Part shown: one piece after another, positions 49,869 through 58,407 of the stretch
Numbering within the stretch: the stretch's first letter is position 1
Layout of the letters: every line of letters starts with the position of its first letter
The notes under the pieces: generated by a model
Told to the model about the DNA's origin: nothing
What the model saw: the letters and a program-made list of their open reading frames with translations, nothing else
Databases searched by the model: none
Program-made: the position numbers and the translations under genes
DNA from: Williamsia limnetica
GTDB lineage: Bacteria > Actinomycetota > Actinomycetes > Mycobacteriales > Mycobacteriaceae
Reading direction: 5' to 3'
DNA: 64,000 bases
Assembly (NCBI RefSeq): GCF_003217475.1
Contig: NZ_QJSP01000003.1
Coordinates: 124,001 to 188,000 of the forward strand

Positions 49869-50426
49869 GTGCCCGGAAAACGACCCATCGATCCGCCGAC
49901 TGCGGAACTGGCGGAGCGCCTGCGCGAGGTCGAAGCACGACTGACAGCACTGGAAGAGAAGACGCCTTCGGCAGACGCCGGCACGATGGACTCGAACCAC
50001 CGAAAAGGCGCTCAGGACAATCGCTTCTGGGTTCTCGAAGGACTTCGCGAGCAACTCGGCGGCGCATCGGGCGGGCTGATCTACTCGGGCATCGCACCGA
50101 CCGCCGCAGGACCTGTGGAGTGGCAGTACGGCCACACCGCCCAGGAAATCCTCGAACTGGACGACGACCATGCCGCAATCGTCGCCGATCGTCTCGCTGC
50201 GCTGGGCTCACCCATCCGGCTCCAGCTGCTGTTGGCGGTCCTGGGTGGCACCACCAGCGTTGCGGACCTTTCCGCGCTCGAGGCCATGGGCACCACCGGG
50301 CAGGTGTACCACCACGTACGCATCCTCTCCGCTGCCGGCTGGTTACGTCCGGCCGGTCGAGGGGCCGTTCAAGTTCCGCCCGACCGTGTGGTCCCGGCGA
50401 TGCTCGCCCTCGCTTCTGCCCTGTAG
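49869..50426 (+). CDS. ArsR-like winged-helix regulator
   Basis: About 185 aa from GTG 49869; an AT-rich stretch with TAAATAT ends seven bases upstream, so the mRNA may be leaderless. Residues 12-45 are a coiled coil (AELAERLREVEARLTALEEK); the C-terminal part has LGSPIRLQLLLAVLGGTTSVADL and the recognition helix TGQVYHHVRILSAAG. No Cys metal site. It is followed 38 bp later by a beta-lactamase-fold gene, a likely target. Confidence 0.8.
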   Translation: MPGKRPIDPPTAELAERLREVEARLTALEEKTPSADAGTMDSNHRKGAQDNRFWVLEGLREQLGGASGGLIYSGIAPTAAGPVEWQYGHTAQEILELDDDHAAIVADRLAALGSPIRLQLLLAVLGGTTSVADLSALEAMGTTGQVYHHVRILSAAGWLRPAGRGAVQVPPDRVVPAMLALASAL

Positions 50427-50464
50427 CCCGAGACCCGACAGACCCAACCGAAGGGATCAGAACC

Positions 50465-51535
50465 ATGCACCCGTCCATTCGACTGATCGCGCTGGTGCTC
50501 GCGACTACCTGTGCGCTGGCCATCGGTGACCGTCCTGCGATCGCATCCCCCAGCTTGCCGACATCCGGCGGCGACCCCACTCTCGCCCGAGAAGTAACGG
50601 AGCTCGTCGGACCCGGACACCCGGTTGTCGCCGCGGCGGTCATCGACGGGACAGATGTGCGCGTGACCGCTGCGGGCGCCGACATCAACGACCGGTTCGA
50701 GATCGGATCGATCAGCAAGACCGCCACGGGACTGCTTTTCGCTGAGGGGATCTCCCGCGGCGAAGTCCAGCCCGACACCACCGTGGGCAGTCTGCTTCCG
50801 GTGCTGCGCGGCTCCCCCGCCGAGCGCATCACGCTGTCGGACCTGGCGACACACCGCTCGGGACTGCCTGTGCAACCACCGACCGCCGACCAATACGTGC
50901 GTAACCAGTTGGCTCAACTGACCGGTTCGTTCCCCTATCGCGAGAGCACCGCAAACCGGCTGGCCCAGGTGCGCGACTACCCGCTCGACGCACCTCCCGG
51001 GACCTACTCCAACGTCGGATACGAAGTGCTGGGCGCAGCTCTGGCCGCAGCCGCGAGCACGGACTTCGACGCTTTGGTGCGCGAACGCATCCTGCAACCG
51101 CTCGGGATGGTCGGCTCCGACGTGTTGGTCAATGCCGAACAGATCACTCCGCGGGATCTGCGCGGCAAGGACACCACGGGACGCACCGTCGAACCGTGGA
51201 TCGGCGAGTCGATGGCACCGGCTTCCGGTGTGCGCGCGAACATCACAGACATGGCCACCTACGCGAGCGCACTGCTGGCCGGTACCGCACCAGGGATGGA
51301 CGCGCTGGTTCCGCGAGCAGATCTCGGGGCCTCGCGCATCGGCTGGGCCTGGATCTCCACGACCACCGACGACGGCCGAGAGATCACCTGGCACGACGGC
51401 CAGACGAGTGGCTTCGCGTCGTACATCGGAATCGACCGTCGCAACGGTGTTGCCACAGTACTTTTGACCGCAACCGGCGACACAGTGGTACCGCTGGGCG
51501 AAAAACTCCTTGCACAAGCAGTATCCGACCGCTGA
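50465..51535 (+). CDS. Secreted serine hydrolase (beta-lactamase/DD-peptidase class C fold)
   Basis: A 356-aa exported protein: signal peptide ending ~residue 28 (AIASP), then the catalytic set SISK (nucleophile Ser ~84), the YSN motif in GTYSNVGYEVLG and the HDG motif in WHDGQTSGFASYIG that replaces KTG. Relatives include DD-carboxypeptidases, esterases and LACTB-like proteins; class C beta-lactamase activity cannot be assumed. GAAGGGA before the ATG at 50465 fixes the start. Probably an operon with the upstream regulator. Confidence 0.9.
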   Translation: MHPSIRLIALVLATTCALAIGDRPAIASPSLPTSGGDPTLAREVTELVGPGHPVVAAAVIDGTDVRVTAAGADINDRFEIGSISKTATGLLFAEGISRGEVQPDTTVGSLLPVLRGSPAERITLSDLATHRSGLPVQPPTADQYVRNQLAQLTGSFPYRESTANRLAQVRDYPLDAPPGTYSNVGYEVLGAALAAAASTDFDALVRERILQPLGMVGSDVLVNAEQITPRDLRGKDTTGRTVEPWIGESMAPASGVRANITDMATYASALLAGTAPGMDALVPRADLGASRIGWAWISTTTDDGREITWHDGQTSGFASYIGIDRRNGVATVLLTATGDTVVPLGEKLLAQAVSDR

Positions 51536-51578
51536 CCATCTAGAGGTGCGGCGGCCGGCCGCCGAGAAGGGTGACACC

Positions 51579-52151
51579 ATGCGAAAGCTCGTCTACTACA
51601 TCGGGATCTCGATCGACGGGTTCATCGCAGGCCCCGACGATGAAGTCGACTTCTTTCCCATGTCCGATGACTACCTGCAGTGGATGGGCTCGGAGTACGG
51701 CGACGCGTTGCCGGCACATGTGAGAGCCCAATTCGGTATCGCGGACGCGCCTCTCACGAAATTCGACACCATCCTGATGGGCCGTCGCACCTACGATCCC
51801 GCGCTCGCCGCCGGGATCACCAGCCCGTACCCACACCTCACGCAGTACGTGGTGTCACGCAACCACAGGTCCGGCGATCCGGCGATCACCGTCATCCGCG
51901 ACGAACCCGACGTCGCGGTGGAACAGCTCAAAGCCGAGAACTCGGGCCTCGACATCTATCTCGCCGGCGGCGGCGCGCTCGCCGGGCAGTTGCTGCCGCT
52001 GATCGATGAGCTGGTGATCAAGACCTACCCGGTGGTGGCAGGTGCGGGCCTGCCGGCGTTCGTCAGTGGTTTCGCCCCGAGCCAGTTCGACCTCGCCGAC
52101 GTGAAGACGTTCAGCGGCGGGAACGTCGTATCTACCTACAGCAGGAAGTGA
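51579..52151 (+). CDS. Dihydrofolate-reductase-fold (RibD C-terminal-like) protein
   Basis: A 190-aa single-domain reductase from ATG 51579 (GAGAAGGG upstream). It opens RKLVYYIGISIDGFIAGPD, has LMGRRTYDPALAAG and the NADPH-binding LDIYLAGGGALAGQLL. This is the common actinobacterial stand-alone RibD_C family; physiological substrate usually unknown. It lies 43 bp after the serine hydrolase gene. Confidence 0.9.
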   Translation: MRKLVYYIGISIDGFIAGPDDEVDFFPMSDDYLQWMGSEYGDALPAHVRAQFGIADAPLTKFDTILMGRRTYDPALAAGITSPYPHLTQYVVSRNHRSGDPAITVIRDEPDVAVEQLKAENSGLDIYLAGGGALAGQLLPLIDELVIKTYPVVAGAGLPAFVSGFAPSQFDLADVKTFSGGNVVSTYSRK

Positions 52152-52159
52152 CCGCAGGC

Positions 52160-52280
52160 TTCCTCCGACTCCAGTTCCGGCACACAACCGGAGGAACCAC
52201 GATCTCCTCCGACTTCGTGCAGGTCCTCCGACCGCAACCGGAGGACCTGGCCACAGCCGGAGGAACTGCGACTTCCTCCG
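52160..52280. repeat. Cluster of three inverted repeats with TCCTCCG/CGGAGGA motif
   Basis: TTCCTCCG 52160-52167 pairs with CGGAGGAA 52189-52196; CAGGTCCTCCG 52220-52230 pairs with CGGAGGACCTG 52239-52249 (11 bp); CGGAGGAA 52258-52265 pairs with TTCCTCCG 52273-52280. They fill the gap between convergent genes, so tandem terminators are likely. Confidence 0.75.
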
Positions 52281-52340
52281 ACTTCAGCACCGACACCGAC
52301 CAGCACCGACATCAGCGCCACCACCAGAAGCAGCCCACAA

Positions 52341-52994
52341 TCAGTACGACGCTCGCCCCGCCCGCACCAGCGTGTCGACTGCGGTCCCGGTCATCTCTTC
52401 GATGGTGAGCGCCAGCAGGATGTGGTCGCGCCAGGCGTTGTTGACGTCCATGTAGCGCTTGAGCAGGCCCTCGTCGCGGAATCCGACTTTGTGGAGCACG
52501 GACAGTGAGGCACCGTTGTCGGGTTGCACGGTTGCTTCCAGCCGGTGCAGGCCGACGGTTCCGAAGCAGTGGTCGACGCCGAGGGCCAACGCTCCCGTGG
52601 CGACTCCGCGACCGGTGACGGCGACGTCGACCCAGTAGCCGATCCACGCGTTACGCAGTGCGCCGCGCTGGATGTTGCCGACGGTGAGTTGTCCGCAGTA
52701 TTCGCCGTTGAGCTCGATGACCATCGGCAGCATGTTGCCTGCCTTGGCTTCGGCTCGCAGCACAGAATGCAGGCCAGGCCACGCCGCCGGATTGTGCCGC
52801 GCCGACCACATACCGACGCCGGTGGGCTCCCACGGCAGCAGGTTGTTCTGATTCTCTATCCGCAGCCGACTCCAGGCGCGCGCATCTCGCAGCCGTACCG
52901 GGCGGACCGTGAGTACGCCTCCGGCGACCGTGATCGGTCCCAGCTTCGCGGGCCAGCCACGCCGTCCCGCATCACCCCTGCTCCAGGCACGCAC
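52341..52994 (-). CDS. rimJ: GNAT N-acetyltransferase, RimJ/RimL type
   Basis: A 217-aa acetyltransferase: LTVRPVRLRDARAWSRLR at ~residue 28, the acetyl-CoA loop VTGRGVATGALALGV at ~130 and LHRLEATVQPDNGASLSVL at ~150. Likely acetylates the N-terminus of a ribosomal protein (S5 for RimJ). GTG at 52994, nine bases after the glp stop, so the two are co-transcribed, as in M. tuberculosis Rv0994-Rv0995. Confidence 0.9.
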   Translation of the reverse strand: MRAWSRGDAGRRGWPAKLGPITVAGGVLTVRPVRLRDARAWSRLRIENQNNLLPWEPTGVGMWSARHNPAAWPGLHSVLRAEAKAGNMLPMVIELNGEYCGQLTVGNIQRGALRNAWIGYWVDVAVTGRGVATGALALGVDHCFGTVGLHRLEATVQPDNGASLSVLHKVGFRDEGLLKRYMDVNNAWRDHILLALTIEEMTGTAVDTLVRAGRASY

Positions 52995-53003
52995 AGTGCA
53001 GTA

Positions 53004-54269
53004 TCACCCCCGTTGCGCCAGGAACGCCACGTCGACCTCGTCGCCTGCCCGCAACTCGACATCTTCGGGTTCGATGATCACCAGACAGTTCGCCTCGGCC
53101 AGACCCGCCAGCAGGTGGGAGCCGCCGTCGGCCGCGCCGATCACCTGAGCCAGGTATTCACCGGTCTGTTCGTCTCGCATCAGCTGACCCCGTAGATACC
53201 CACGACGACCCTCCACCGAGGTGATCGGTCCGACGGTGCGGGCGCGCACTATCCGCCGCATCGGCTGCCGCTTGCCCATTGCGATACGGATCAGCGGCCG
53301 CACCATCACCTCGAACGCCACCAGGGCGCTCACCGGGTTGGAGGGCAGTAAGAACGTGGGGACCTCGTCGCGCCCGAGTTGTCCGAAACCTTGCACCGAC
53401 GCCGGGTACATCGCGATGCGGGTGATCTCCAGGTCGCCCAGTTCGGTGAGTGCTTCTCGGATCGTCTCCGACGCCGCGCCTCCGACCGGGCCGGTGATGA
53501 CGACGATCTCGGAACGGATCAGTTGACCCTCGACTAGTTCGCGCAGTTGGGTGGGCTCGCTGTCTGCGATCCCGACCCTGTTGACGTCGGCACCGGCATC
53601 GCGCGCCGCCGCGGCCAGTGCATAGCTGTTGACGTCATAGACCTGTCCGCCGCCTGCGGTCCGGTCGATGTCGACCAGCTCGCCGCCGATGGAGATGACC
53701 GACAGGCGGGGTCGCGGATGCACCAGCACCCGCTCACGTCCGACCGCGGCCAGGAGACCCACCTGGGCCGGACCGATGATGGTTCCGGTGCGCACGGCCA
53801 CATCGCCGGGCTGGACGTCGTCGCCGACGTGTCGGACGTACTGCCCGCTGTGCACCGCGTGTCCGACCCGGACCTTCGGCAGGCCGCCGTCGGTCCAGCG
53901 TTTGGGCACCACCGCATCGGCCAGCGTCGGCAGGGGTGCGCCGGTCTCCACCCGCACGGCTTGGCGCGGTTGCAACCGGGTCGGGGTGCGCGAGCCTGCC
54001 TTCAACTCGCCGACCACCGGCAGCACCACAATCACCTGGTCGCCCGGCGACTCCGACTCCTCGTCGGCGATCGTGCCCGCCTCGGCCACGTCGACACTGC
54101 GGACGGCGTATCCGTCGATGGCCGACTGGTCGAATCCGGGTAGCGGCCGTTCGGCCGTCACTTCCTCAGCACACAGCAGACCCTGCGATTCGGAGATCGC
54201 AACCCGTACCGGCCGGGGCGCCACCGCTGCGGCGGTCACCCGGCTCAGCTGATCTTCCACCGAACGCAC
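53004..54269 (-). CDS. glp: Gephyrin-like molybdotransferase Glp (MoeA family)
   Basis: A 421-aa MoeA-fold protein: SVEDQLSRVTAAAV start, PLPGFDQSAIDGYAVR domain I/II motif, VISIGGELVDIDR and VITGPVGGAASETIREAL in the MPT-binding domain, then FLLPSNPVSALVAFEVMVRP. It can insert molybdate into molybdopterin; the corynebacterial orthologue Glp is also a division protein that binds FtsZ and the membrane receptor GlpR/SepX. Strong GGAGG before the GTG at 54269. Confidence 0.92.
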   Translation of the reverse strand: MRSVEDQLSRVTAAAVAPRPVRVAISESQGLLCAEEVTAERPLPGFDQSAIDGYAVRSVDVAEAGTIADEESESPGDQVIVVLPVVGELKAGSRTPTRLQPRQAVRVETGAPLPTLADAVVPKRWTDGGLPKVRVGHAVHSGQYVRHVGDDVQPGDVAVRTGTIIGPAQVGLLAAVGRERVLVHPRPRLSVISIGGELVDIDRTAGGGQVYDVNSYALAAAARDAGADVNRVGIADSEPTQLRELVEGQLIRSEIVVITGPVGGAASETIREALTELGDLEITRIAMYPASVQGFGQLGRDEVPTFLLPSNPVSALVAFEVMVRPLIRIAMGKRQPMRRIVRARTVGPITSVEGRRGYLRGQLMRDEQTGEYLAQVIGAADGGSHLLAGLAEANCLVIIEPEDVELRAGDEVDVAFLAQRG

Positions 54270-54452
54270 TGATCGCCTCCTTCAATCACCATTGCTCGGG
54301 CCGCAGCGGCACTATCCGCGGCGACCCGCGCTTCCACGATGACTGACGTTAGCTGTTTTGTCGGGCGCAACCCGGCACCTCGTCGGCAGTTCGCAGCATT
54401 GGGATGCTCATGCGGCTGATAACGTGCTCCGGCTCACCACCGGACCCGCCAC

Positions 54453-55400
54453 TTACAGACCCAGACGCCCGACGAGCCACTCGCGCAATTCGGGGCCGTA
54501 GTCTTCGCGGTCCAGCGCGATGTCGACCGATGCCTTGAGATATCCGCCGGGGTTGCCGAGGTCGTGGCGGGTCCCGTGATGGACGACCACGTGCACCGGA
54601 TGGCCCTCTTCGATCAGCAACGCGATGGCGTCGGTCAACTGCAACTCGCCACCGGCGCCGGGCTTGATCCGGCGCAGAGCATCGAAGATGGCGCGATCGA
54701 GGATGTAGCGGCCGGCGGCGGCATAGTTCGACGGCGCGTCTTCGGCCTTCGGCTTCTCGACCATGCCTTTGAGCTTCATGACATTCGGGTTGTTGGCATC
54801 GGGGAGTTCCTCGACATCGAACACGCCGTATGCACTGATCTTGTCTTTGGGCACCTCGATGGCGCACAACACGGTGCCGCCGCGCTTGGCACGGGTACGG
54901 GCCATCACCTCGAGAACACCGGACGGCATCACCAGATCGTCGGGCAGGAGAACAGCTACGGCGTCTTCGTCATCGTCCAGCTTGGCCTCCACACAGCCCA
55001 CGGCGTGGCCGAGTCCCAGGGGCTTTTCCTGGATGACCGAGGCGACCTCGAGCAGCGACGGTGCATTGCGCACCTTGGCGAGCATGGTGTCTTTGCCCCG
55101 CGACTCCAGCGTGTGCTCGAGCACGAGGTCCTCGACAAAGTGCGCTACCACGCCGTCTTTGCCCGGCGAGGTGATGATCAACAGGCGCTCGGCACCTGCA
55201 GACTTCGCTTCCTCGGCGACGAGTTCGATACCTGGCGTGTCGACGACCGGTAGCAATTCTTTCGGGACGGTCTTGGTGGCCGGCAGAAATCGCGTACCCA
55301 GGCCCGCAGCAGGAACGATCGCTGTGCGCGGAATGGGAGGCGTGCCCGGTACCGATTCGTACTCGACTTCAACAGCCGGGCTGATCTGCGCTTCAGTCAT
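54453..55400 (-). CDS. galU: UTP-glucose-1-phosphate uridylyltransferase
   Basis: A 315-aa nucleotidyltransferase with the N-terminal signature AIVPAAGLGTRFLPATKTVP and KEL immediately after, PLGLGHAVGCVEAKL at ~110, LLPDDLVM at ~135 and the closing IKPGAGGELQLTDAIALLIE. It makes UDP-glucose for trehalose, glycolipid and arabinogalactan precursors. First in the leftward set toward glp; divergent from the 5-FTHF cyclo-ligase gene. Confidence 0.95.
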   Translation of the reverse strand: MTEAQISPAVEVEYESVPGTPPIPRTAIVPAAGLGTRFLPATKTVPKELLPVVDTPGIELVAEEAKSAGAERLLIITSPGKDGVVAHFVEDLVLEHTLESRGKDTMLAKVRNAPSLLEVASVIQEKPLGLGHAVGCVEAKLDDDEDAVAVLLPDDLVMPSGVLEVMARTRAKRGGTVLCAIEVPKDKISAYGVFDVEELPDANNPNVMKLKGMVEKPKAEDAPSNYAAAGRYILDRAIFDALRRIKPGAGGELQLTDAIALLIEEGHPVHVVVHHGTRHDLGNPGGYLKASVDIALDREDYGPELREWLVGRLGL

Positions 55401-55429
55401 CTATCCCACCCTCAGTTGCATTTTGACGT

Positions 55430-56077
55430 TTGTGGATAACCTATCGGCACAAAGCCACTTACGAGAGAGATGTACCCATCGATACCGCCAAGAACACCTG
55501 GCGCCGGCGCCTCCGTACCCGAAGAGACGTTATGTCTGACCAGGTGAAGGACGACGCCGATCATCGACTTGTGATCTCGCTCGCGAAAATTGATCTTCAC
55601 GATCACTTTAGCGCGTCGCCGGGGGCTGACGTCGCGGCGTATGTGCCGGTGGGCGCCGAACCGGGTTCTCTCGTCATGCTCGACGCACTCGTGGGCAACG
55701 GATACGAGGTGCTGCTGCCGGTGGTCGTCCCCGGCCCACCCGCTCCCCTGCGGTGGGCCCGGTATTCGGGCCCGGAGTCGCTGACCACCGGGCGATTCGG
55801 CCTCCTCGAGCCCACCGGGCCGACGCAGCCACCTTCGACGGTCGATGACGCCGAGCTCATTTTGGTTCCGGCACTGGCCGTCGATCGACAGGGCGTACGA
55901 CTCGGACGCGGCGCCGGATACTACGACCGCAGCATCGCCGGCGTCCCCCGGAATCGGTTGGTTGCGGTGGTCTACGACGAGGAGCTGGTCGACGTACTGC
56001 CGGCGGGCGAATTCGACGTCGCGATGGGCTGGGCATTGACACCGACGGCGGGCTTCACCCGGCTGGGAACAACCTGA
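55430..56077 (+). CDS. 5-formyltetrahydrofolate cyclo-ligase
   Basis: Up to 215 aa (TTG 55430). The N-terminal helix TAKNTWRRRLRTRRDVM carries the conserved Lys/Arg pattern and must be included; the signature RLGRGAGYYDRS binds ATP/Mg and VAVVYDEELVD follows. It converts 5-formyl-THF to 5,10-methenyl-THF. No ATG or GTG in frame lies between 55430 and the conserved helix, so the exact start is uncertain. Position between galU and the FmdB gene matches mycobacteria. Confidence 0.88.
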   Translation: MWITYRHKATYERDVPIDTAKNTWRRRLRTRRDVMSDQVKDDADHRLVISLAKIDLHDHFSASPGADVAAYVPVGAEPGSLVMLDALVGNGYEVLLPVVVPGPPAPLRWARYSGPESLTTGRFGLLEPTGPTQPPSTVDDAELILVPALAVDRQGVRLGRGAGYYDRSIAGVPRNRLVAVVYDEELVDVLPAGEFDVAMGWALTPTAGFTRLGTT

Positions 56078-56158
56078 CCCTGGCACTCGTTTACGTAGAG
56101 TGCCAGTTCGACGGTAGAATCCACAACGTTCTCGGCTAAACACTCCCGGAGGTCCTCG

Positions 56159-56524
56159 GTGCCAACTTATTCGTATGCCTGCACACAGTGCGACAACCGC
56201 TTCGACATCGTGCAGTCGTTCACTGATGATTCGCTGACGGAATGCCCCCAGTGTGCCGGTAAGCTGCGCAAACTGTTCAACAGTGTCGGCATTGTCTTCA
56301 AGGGCAGCGGCTTCTACCGCAACGACAGCCGCTCGGCGTCCTCCAGCAGCGAGGCCGGCAGCAGCTCGAGCGATTCTTCGTCGAAGTCTGATTCGGGCAG
56401 CAAGGATTCGGGGAGCAAAGACTCGGGCAGCAAGGACAAGGCCGCCGCGAGCACCTCGAAGTCGAGCGACTCCAGCAGCAGCTCCTCGTCGAGCAGCTCG
56501 TCGACAGCCAAAGCAGCTTCCTGA
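56159..56524 (+). CDS. FmdB-type zinc-ribbon protein with Ser-rich tail (Ruc-like)
   Basis: A 121-aa protein; GTG 56159 after GGAGG. CTQCDNRFD and ECPQCAGKLRK form a four-Cys zinc ribbon. From ~residue 60 the tail is almost only Ser, Lys, Gly, Asp and Ala with GSKDS repeats. The M. tuberculosis orthologue at the same position, Rv0991c (Ruc), is a redox-regulated chaperone with a disordered tail, activated when its Cys are oxidised. Confidence 0.88.
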   Translation: MPTYSYACTQCDNRFDIVQSFTDDSLTECPQCAGKLRKLFNSVGIVFKGSGFYRNDSRSASSSSEAGSSSSDSSSKSDSGSKDSGSKDSGSKDKAAASTSKSSDSSSSSSSSSSSTAKAAS

Positions 56525-56619
56525 GACGTTCTCCACAGTTCCGGGCGCCCTCCACAGGCGCCCGGTTTCTTGTGCTGTGAGCCGGTGATCGGTCGCCCGT
56601 TGTTCCTAACGTCCTCGGT

Positions 56620-57291
56620 ATGCCTGCCCGCAATCGGTTGACCCCGACCTTCCTGGACCGCATACGCCGAGCCCTCCGTCCGGGATGGACGCGATCACTA
56701 CTTCTGCGCAGAGTGTGCGCGGGCGTGCTGTTGCTGATCGCGGTGGTCGCCGCGGCATCCGGCGGCCGGGACAGCGATGTGTCGCCGGTGATCGTGGCCG
56801 CCCATGATCTGACTCCGGGCAGCCGCCTGACCTCCTCGGACGTCACCACCACGCAGGCGGATCCGGCCGTGATCCCCGCAGGCGCCATCACTGATCCGTC
56901 CGCACTCATCGATTCGACGGTCACCGGGCCCGTGCGTTCCGGCGAGATGCTCACCGGTAGCCGGGTTCTCTCGAGTCGCCTTCCGATAGAACTCTTGGGC
57001 CGGCCGGACGCCCGCCTGGTACCGGTCAAATTGTCAGACACCGCGATCGTCGAGTTGCTGCGCGAAGGCGACGTGGTGGACGTGCTGAGTATCAACGATT
57101 CAAACGGTGATCAGAGCGTCAGAGCCGCAACCGTTTTGGTGAAGAACGCGGTGGTTGCCCTGGTGTCGGAGCCGGCTCAGATTCGCCGCACCGACGGCTC
57201 CCGACTAGCGCTGCTGGCAATGCCCGAGCGCGACGCGCACACCGTCGCCAGCGCCACGTTGGCCTCACCCATCACAGTTGTTTTCCACTGA
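56620..57291 (+). CDS. SAF-domain membrane-anchored protein
   Basis: A 223-aa protein: basic cytosolic start, one membrane helix (VCAGVLLLIAVVAAASGG, ~residues 32-49), then a SAF domain (SPVIVAAHDLTPGSRLTSSDV) and a C-terminal beta domain as in CpaB/RcpC pilus-assembly proteins. In Mycobacteriales it occurs in this neighbourhood without pilus genes; role unknown. Confidence 0.85.
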   Translation: MPARNRLTPTFLDRIRRALRPGWTRSLLLRRVCAGVLLLIAVVAAASGGRDSDVSPVIVAAHDLTPGSRLTSSDVTTTQADPAVIPAGAITDPSALIDSTVTGPVRSGEMLTGSRVLSSRLPIELLGRPDARLVPVKLSDTAIVELLREGDVVDVLSINDSNGDQSVRAATVLVKNAVVALVSEPAQIRRTDGSRLALLAMPERDAHTVASATLASPITVVFH

Positions 57292-57390
57292 AATGCATGT
57301 TGCATCCACCAATGTGATCTCCGCCTGGTTAGGATCGACGCAATCCGTGATCGAGCAAAGGCACGTTTCCCAGGCAGGAAGGGCCGCTTT

Positions 57391-58320
57391 ATGTTAAAGG
57401 GTTTCAAGGACTTCCTCATGCGGGGAAACGTCATCGACTTGGCGACCGCAGTTGTGGTCGGCGCGGCGTTCACCGCGATCGTCACCGCGTTCACCACCAA
57501 CATCATCGAGCCACTCATCAATTCGATCGGTGGCACTGATCAGGCCGCTGGGCTCGGCTTCACGATCCGCTCGGGTAACCCTGAGACCTTCGTCAACATC
57601 GGCGCTTTGATCACCGCGATCATCAACTTCCTGATCATCGCGGCCATCGTCTACTTCGTCATCGTCATGCCGTACGAGAAGCTCAAGGCGCTGGCGGCGA
57701 AAGACGGCGACGATGCGACCGCTTTGTCCGAATCCGAGTTGCTCACCGAGATCCGCGACATCCTGCAGGGCAAGGATCCGATCGAGGAGAAGGCCAAGAT
57801 CGCTGCGGCGAAGAGCGAGAAGGATCAAGCCGAGATCGATCGTCGACAGAACGAGGGCCCGCCGTCCGGGCCGCTCTACTCGGGCCCGATCTCCGGTGGT
57901 GCCGTCGGCGCCTCCGCCGCAGGTACCCAGCAGTTCTCGGCGCAGCCGTCGGGACCGATCGGTGGCGCGAATCCCTATCCGCACCAGGGTCAGTCCGCGG
58001 GCGGCTCCGGTCCGATCGGACAGCCGTCGCATAACCCGCCGCCCCAGGGTGGCGCGCCGCAGGGACAGTCGCCGCTGGGTGGTCCGCCTCCCGGCTACCA
58101 GCAGCCGTCCGGTCCCCCGCCGGGATACAACCCCGCTCCGCCGCAGCGCCCGAACCCGCCGCAGTACGGAGCACCCGACCAGGGTTCCGGCTACCGCCCC
58201 GATCCGCTCACCGGACCACTTCCGGGCCACGACCCGCTCACCGGTCCCCCGCCGAACTACGGCCCGCCACCGGGACGTCCCGATGACTCGAACGGCGGCG
58301 GCAGGCACAGCAGCCCGTAA
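57391..58320 (+). CDS. mscL: Large-conductance mechanosensitive channel with extended C-terminus
   Basis: The first ~130 residues are a normal MscL: MLKGFKDFLMRGNVIDLATA, TM1 with AVVVGAAFTAIVTA, TM2 INFLIIAAIVYFVIVMPYEK and the cytoplasmic helix SESELLTEIRDIL. The remaining ~170 residues are a disordered Pro/Gly/Gln-rich tail with repeats such as PPPGYQQPSG and GPLPGHDP, absent from E. coli MscL (136 aa). It opens on osmotic downshock. Confidence 0.93.
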   Translation: MLKGFKDFLMRGNVIDLATAVVVGAAFTAIVTAFTTNIIEPLINSIGGTDQAAGLGFTIRSGNPETFVNIGALITAIINFLIIAAIVYFVIVMPYEKLKALAAKDGDDATALSESELLTEIRDILQGKDPIEEKAKIAAAKSEKDQAEIDRRQNEGPPSGPLYSGPISGGAVGASAAGTQQFSAQPSGPIGGANPYPHQGQSAGGSGPIGQPSHNPPPQGGAPQGQSPLGGPPPGYQQPSGPPPGYNPAPPQRPNPPQYGAPDQGSGYRPDPLTGPLPGHDPLTGPPPNYGPPPGRPDDSNGGGRHSSP

Positions 58321-58407
58321 ATCGAGGCGTGCGGCCCGGCGAGTTCTCAGGCACCGGCGAGTTCCCAGGCACCGACTAGTTTTTGAGGCCACGCGAGTCT
58401 GAACACC

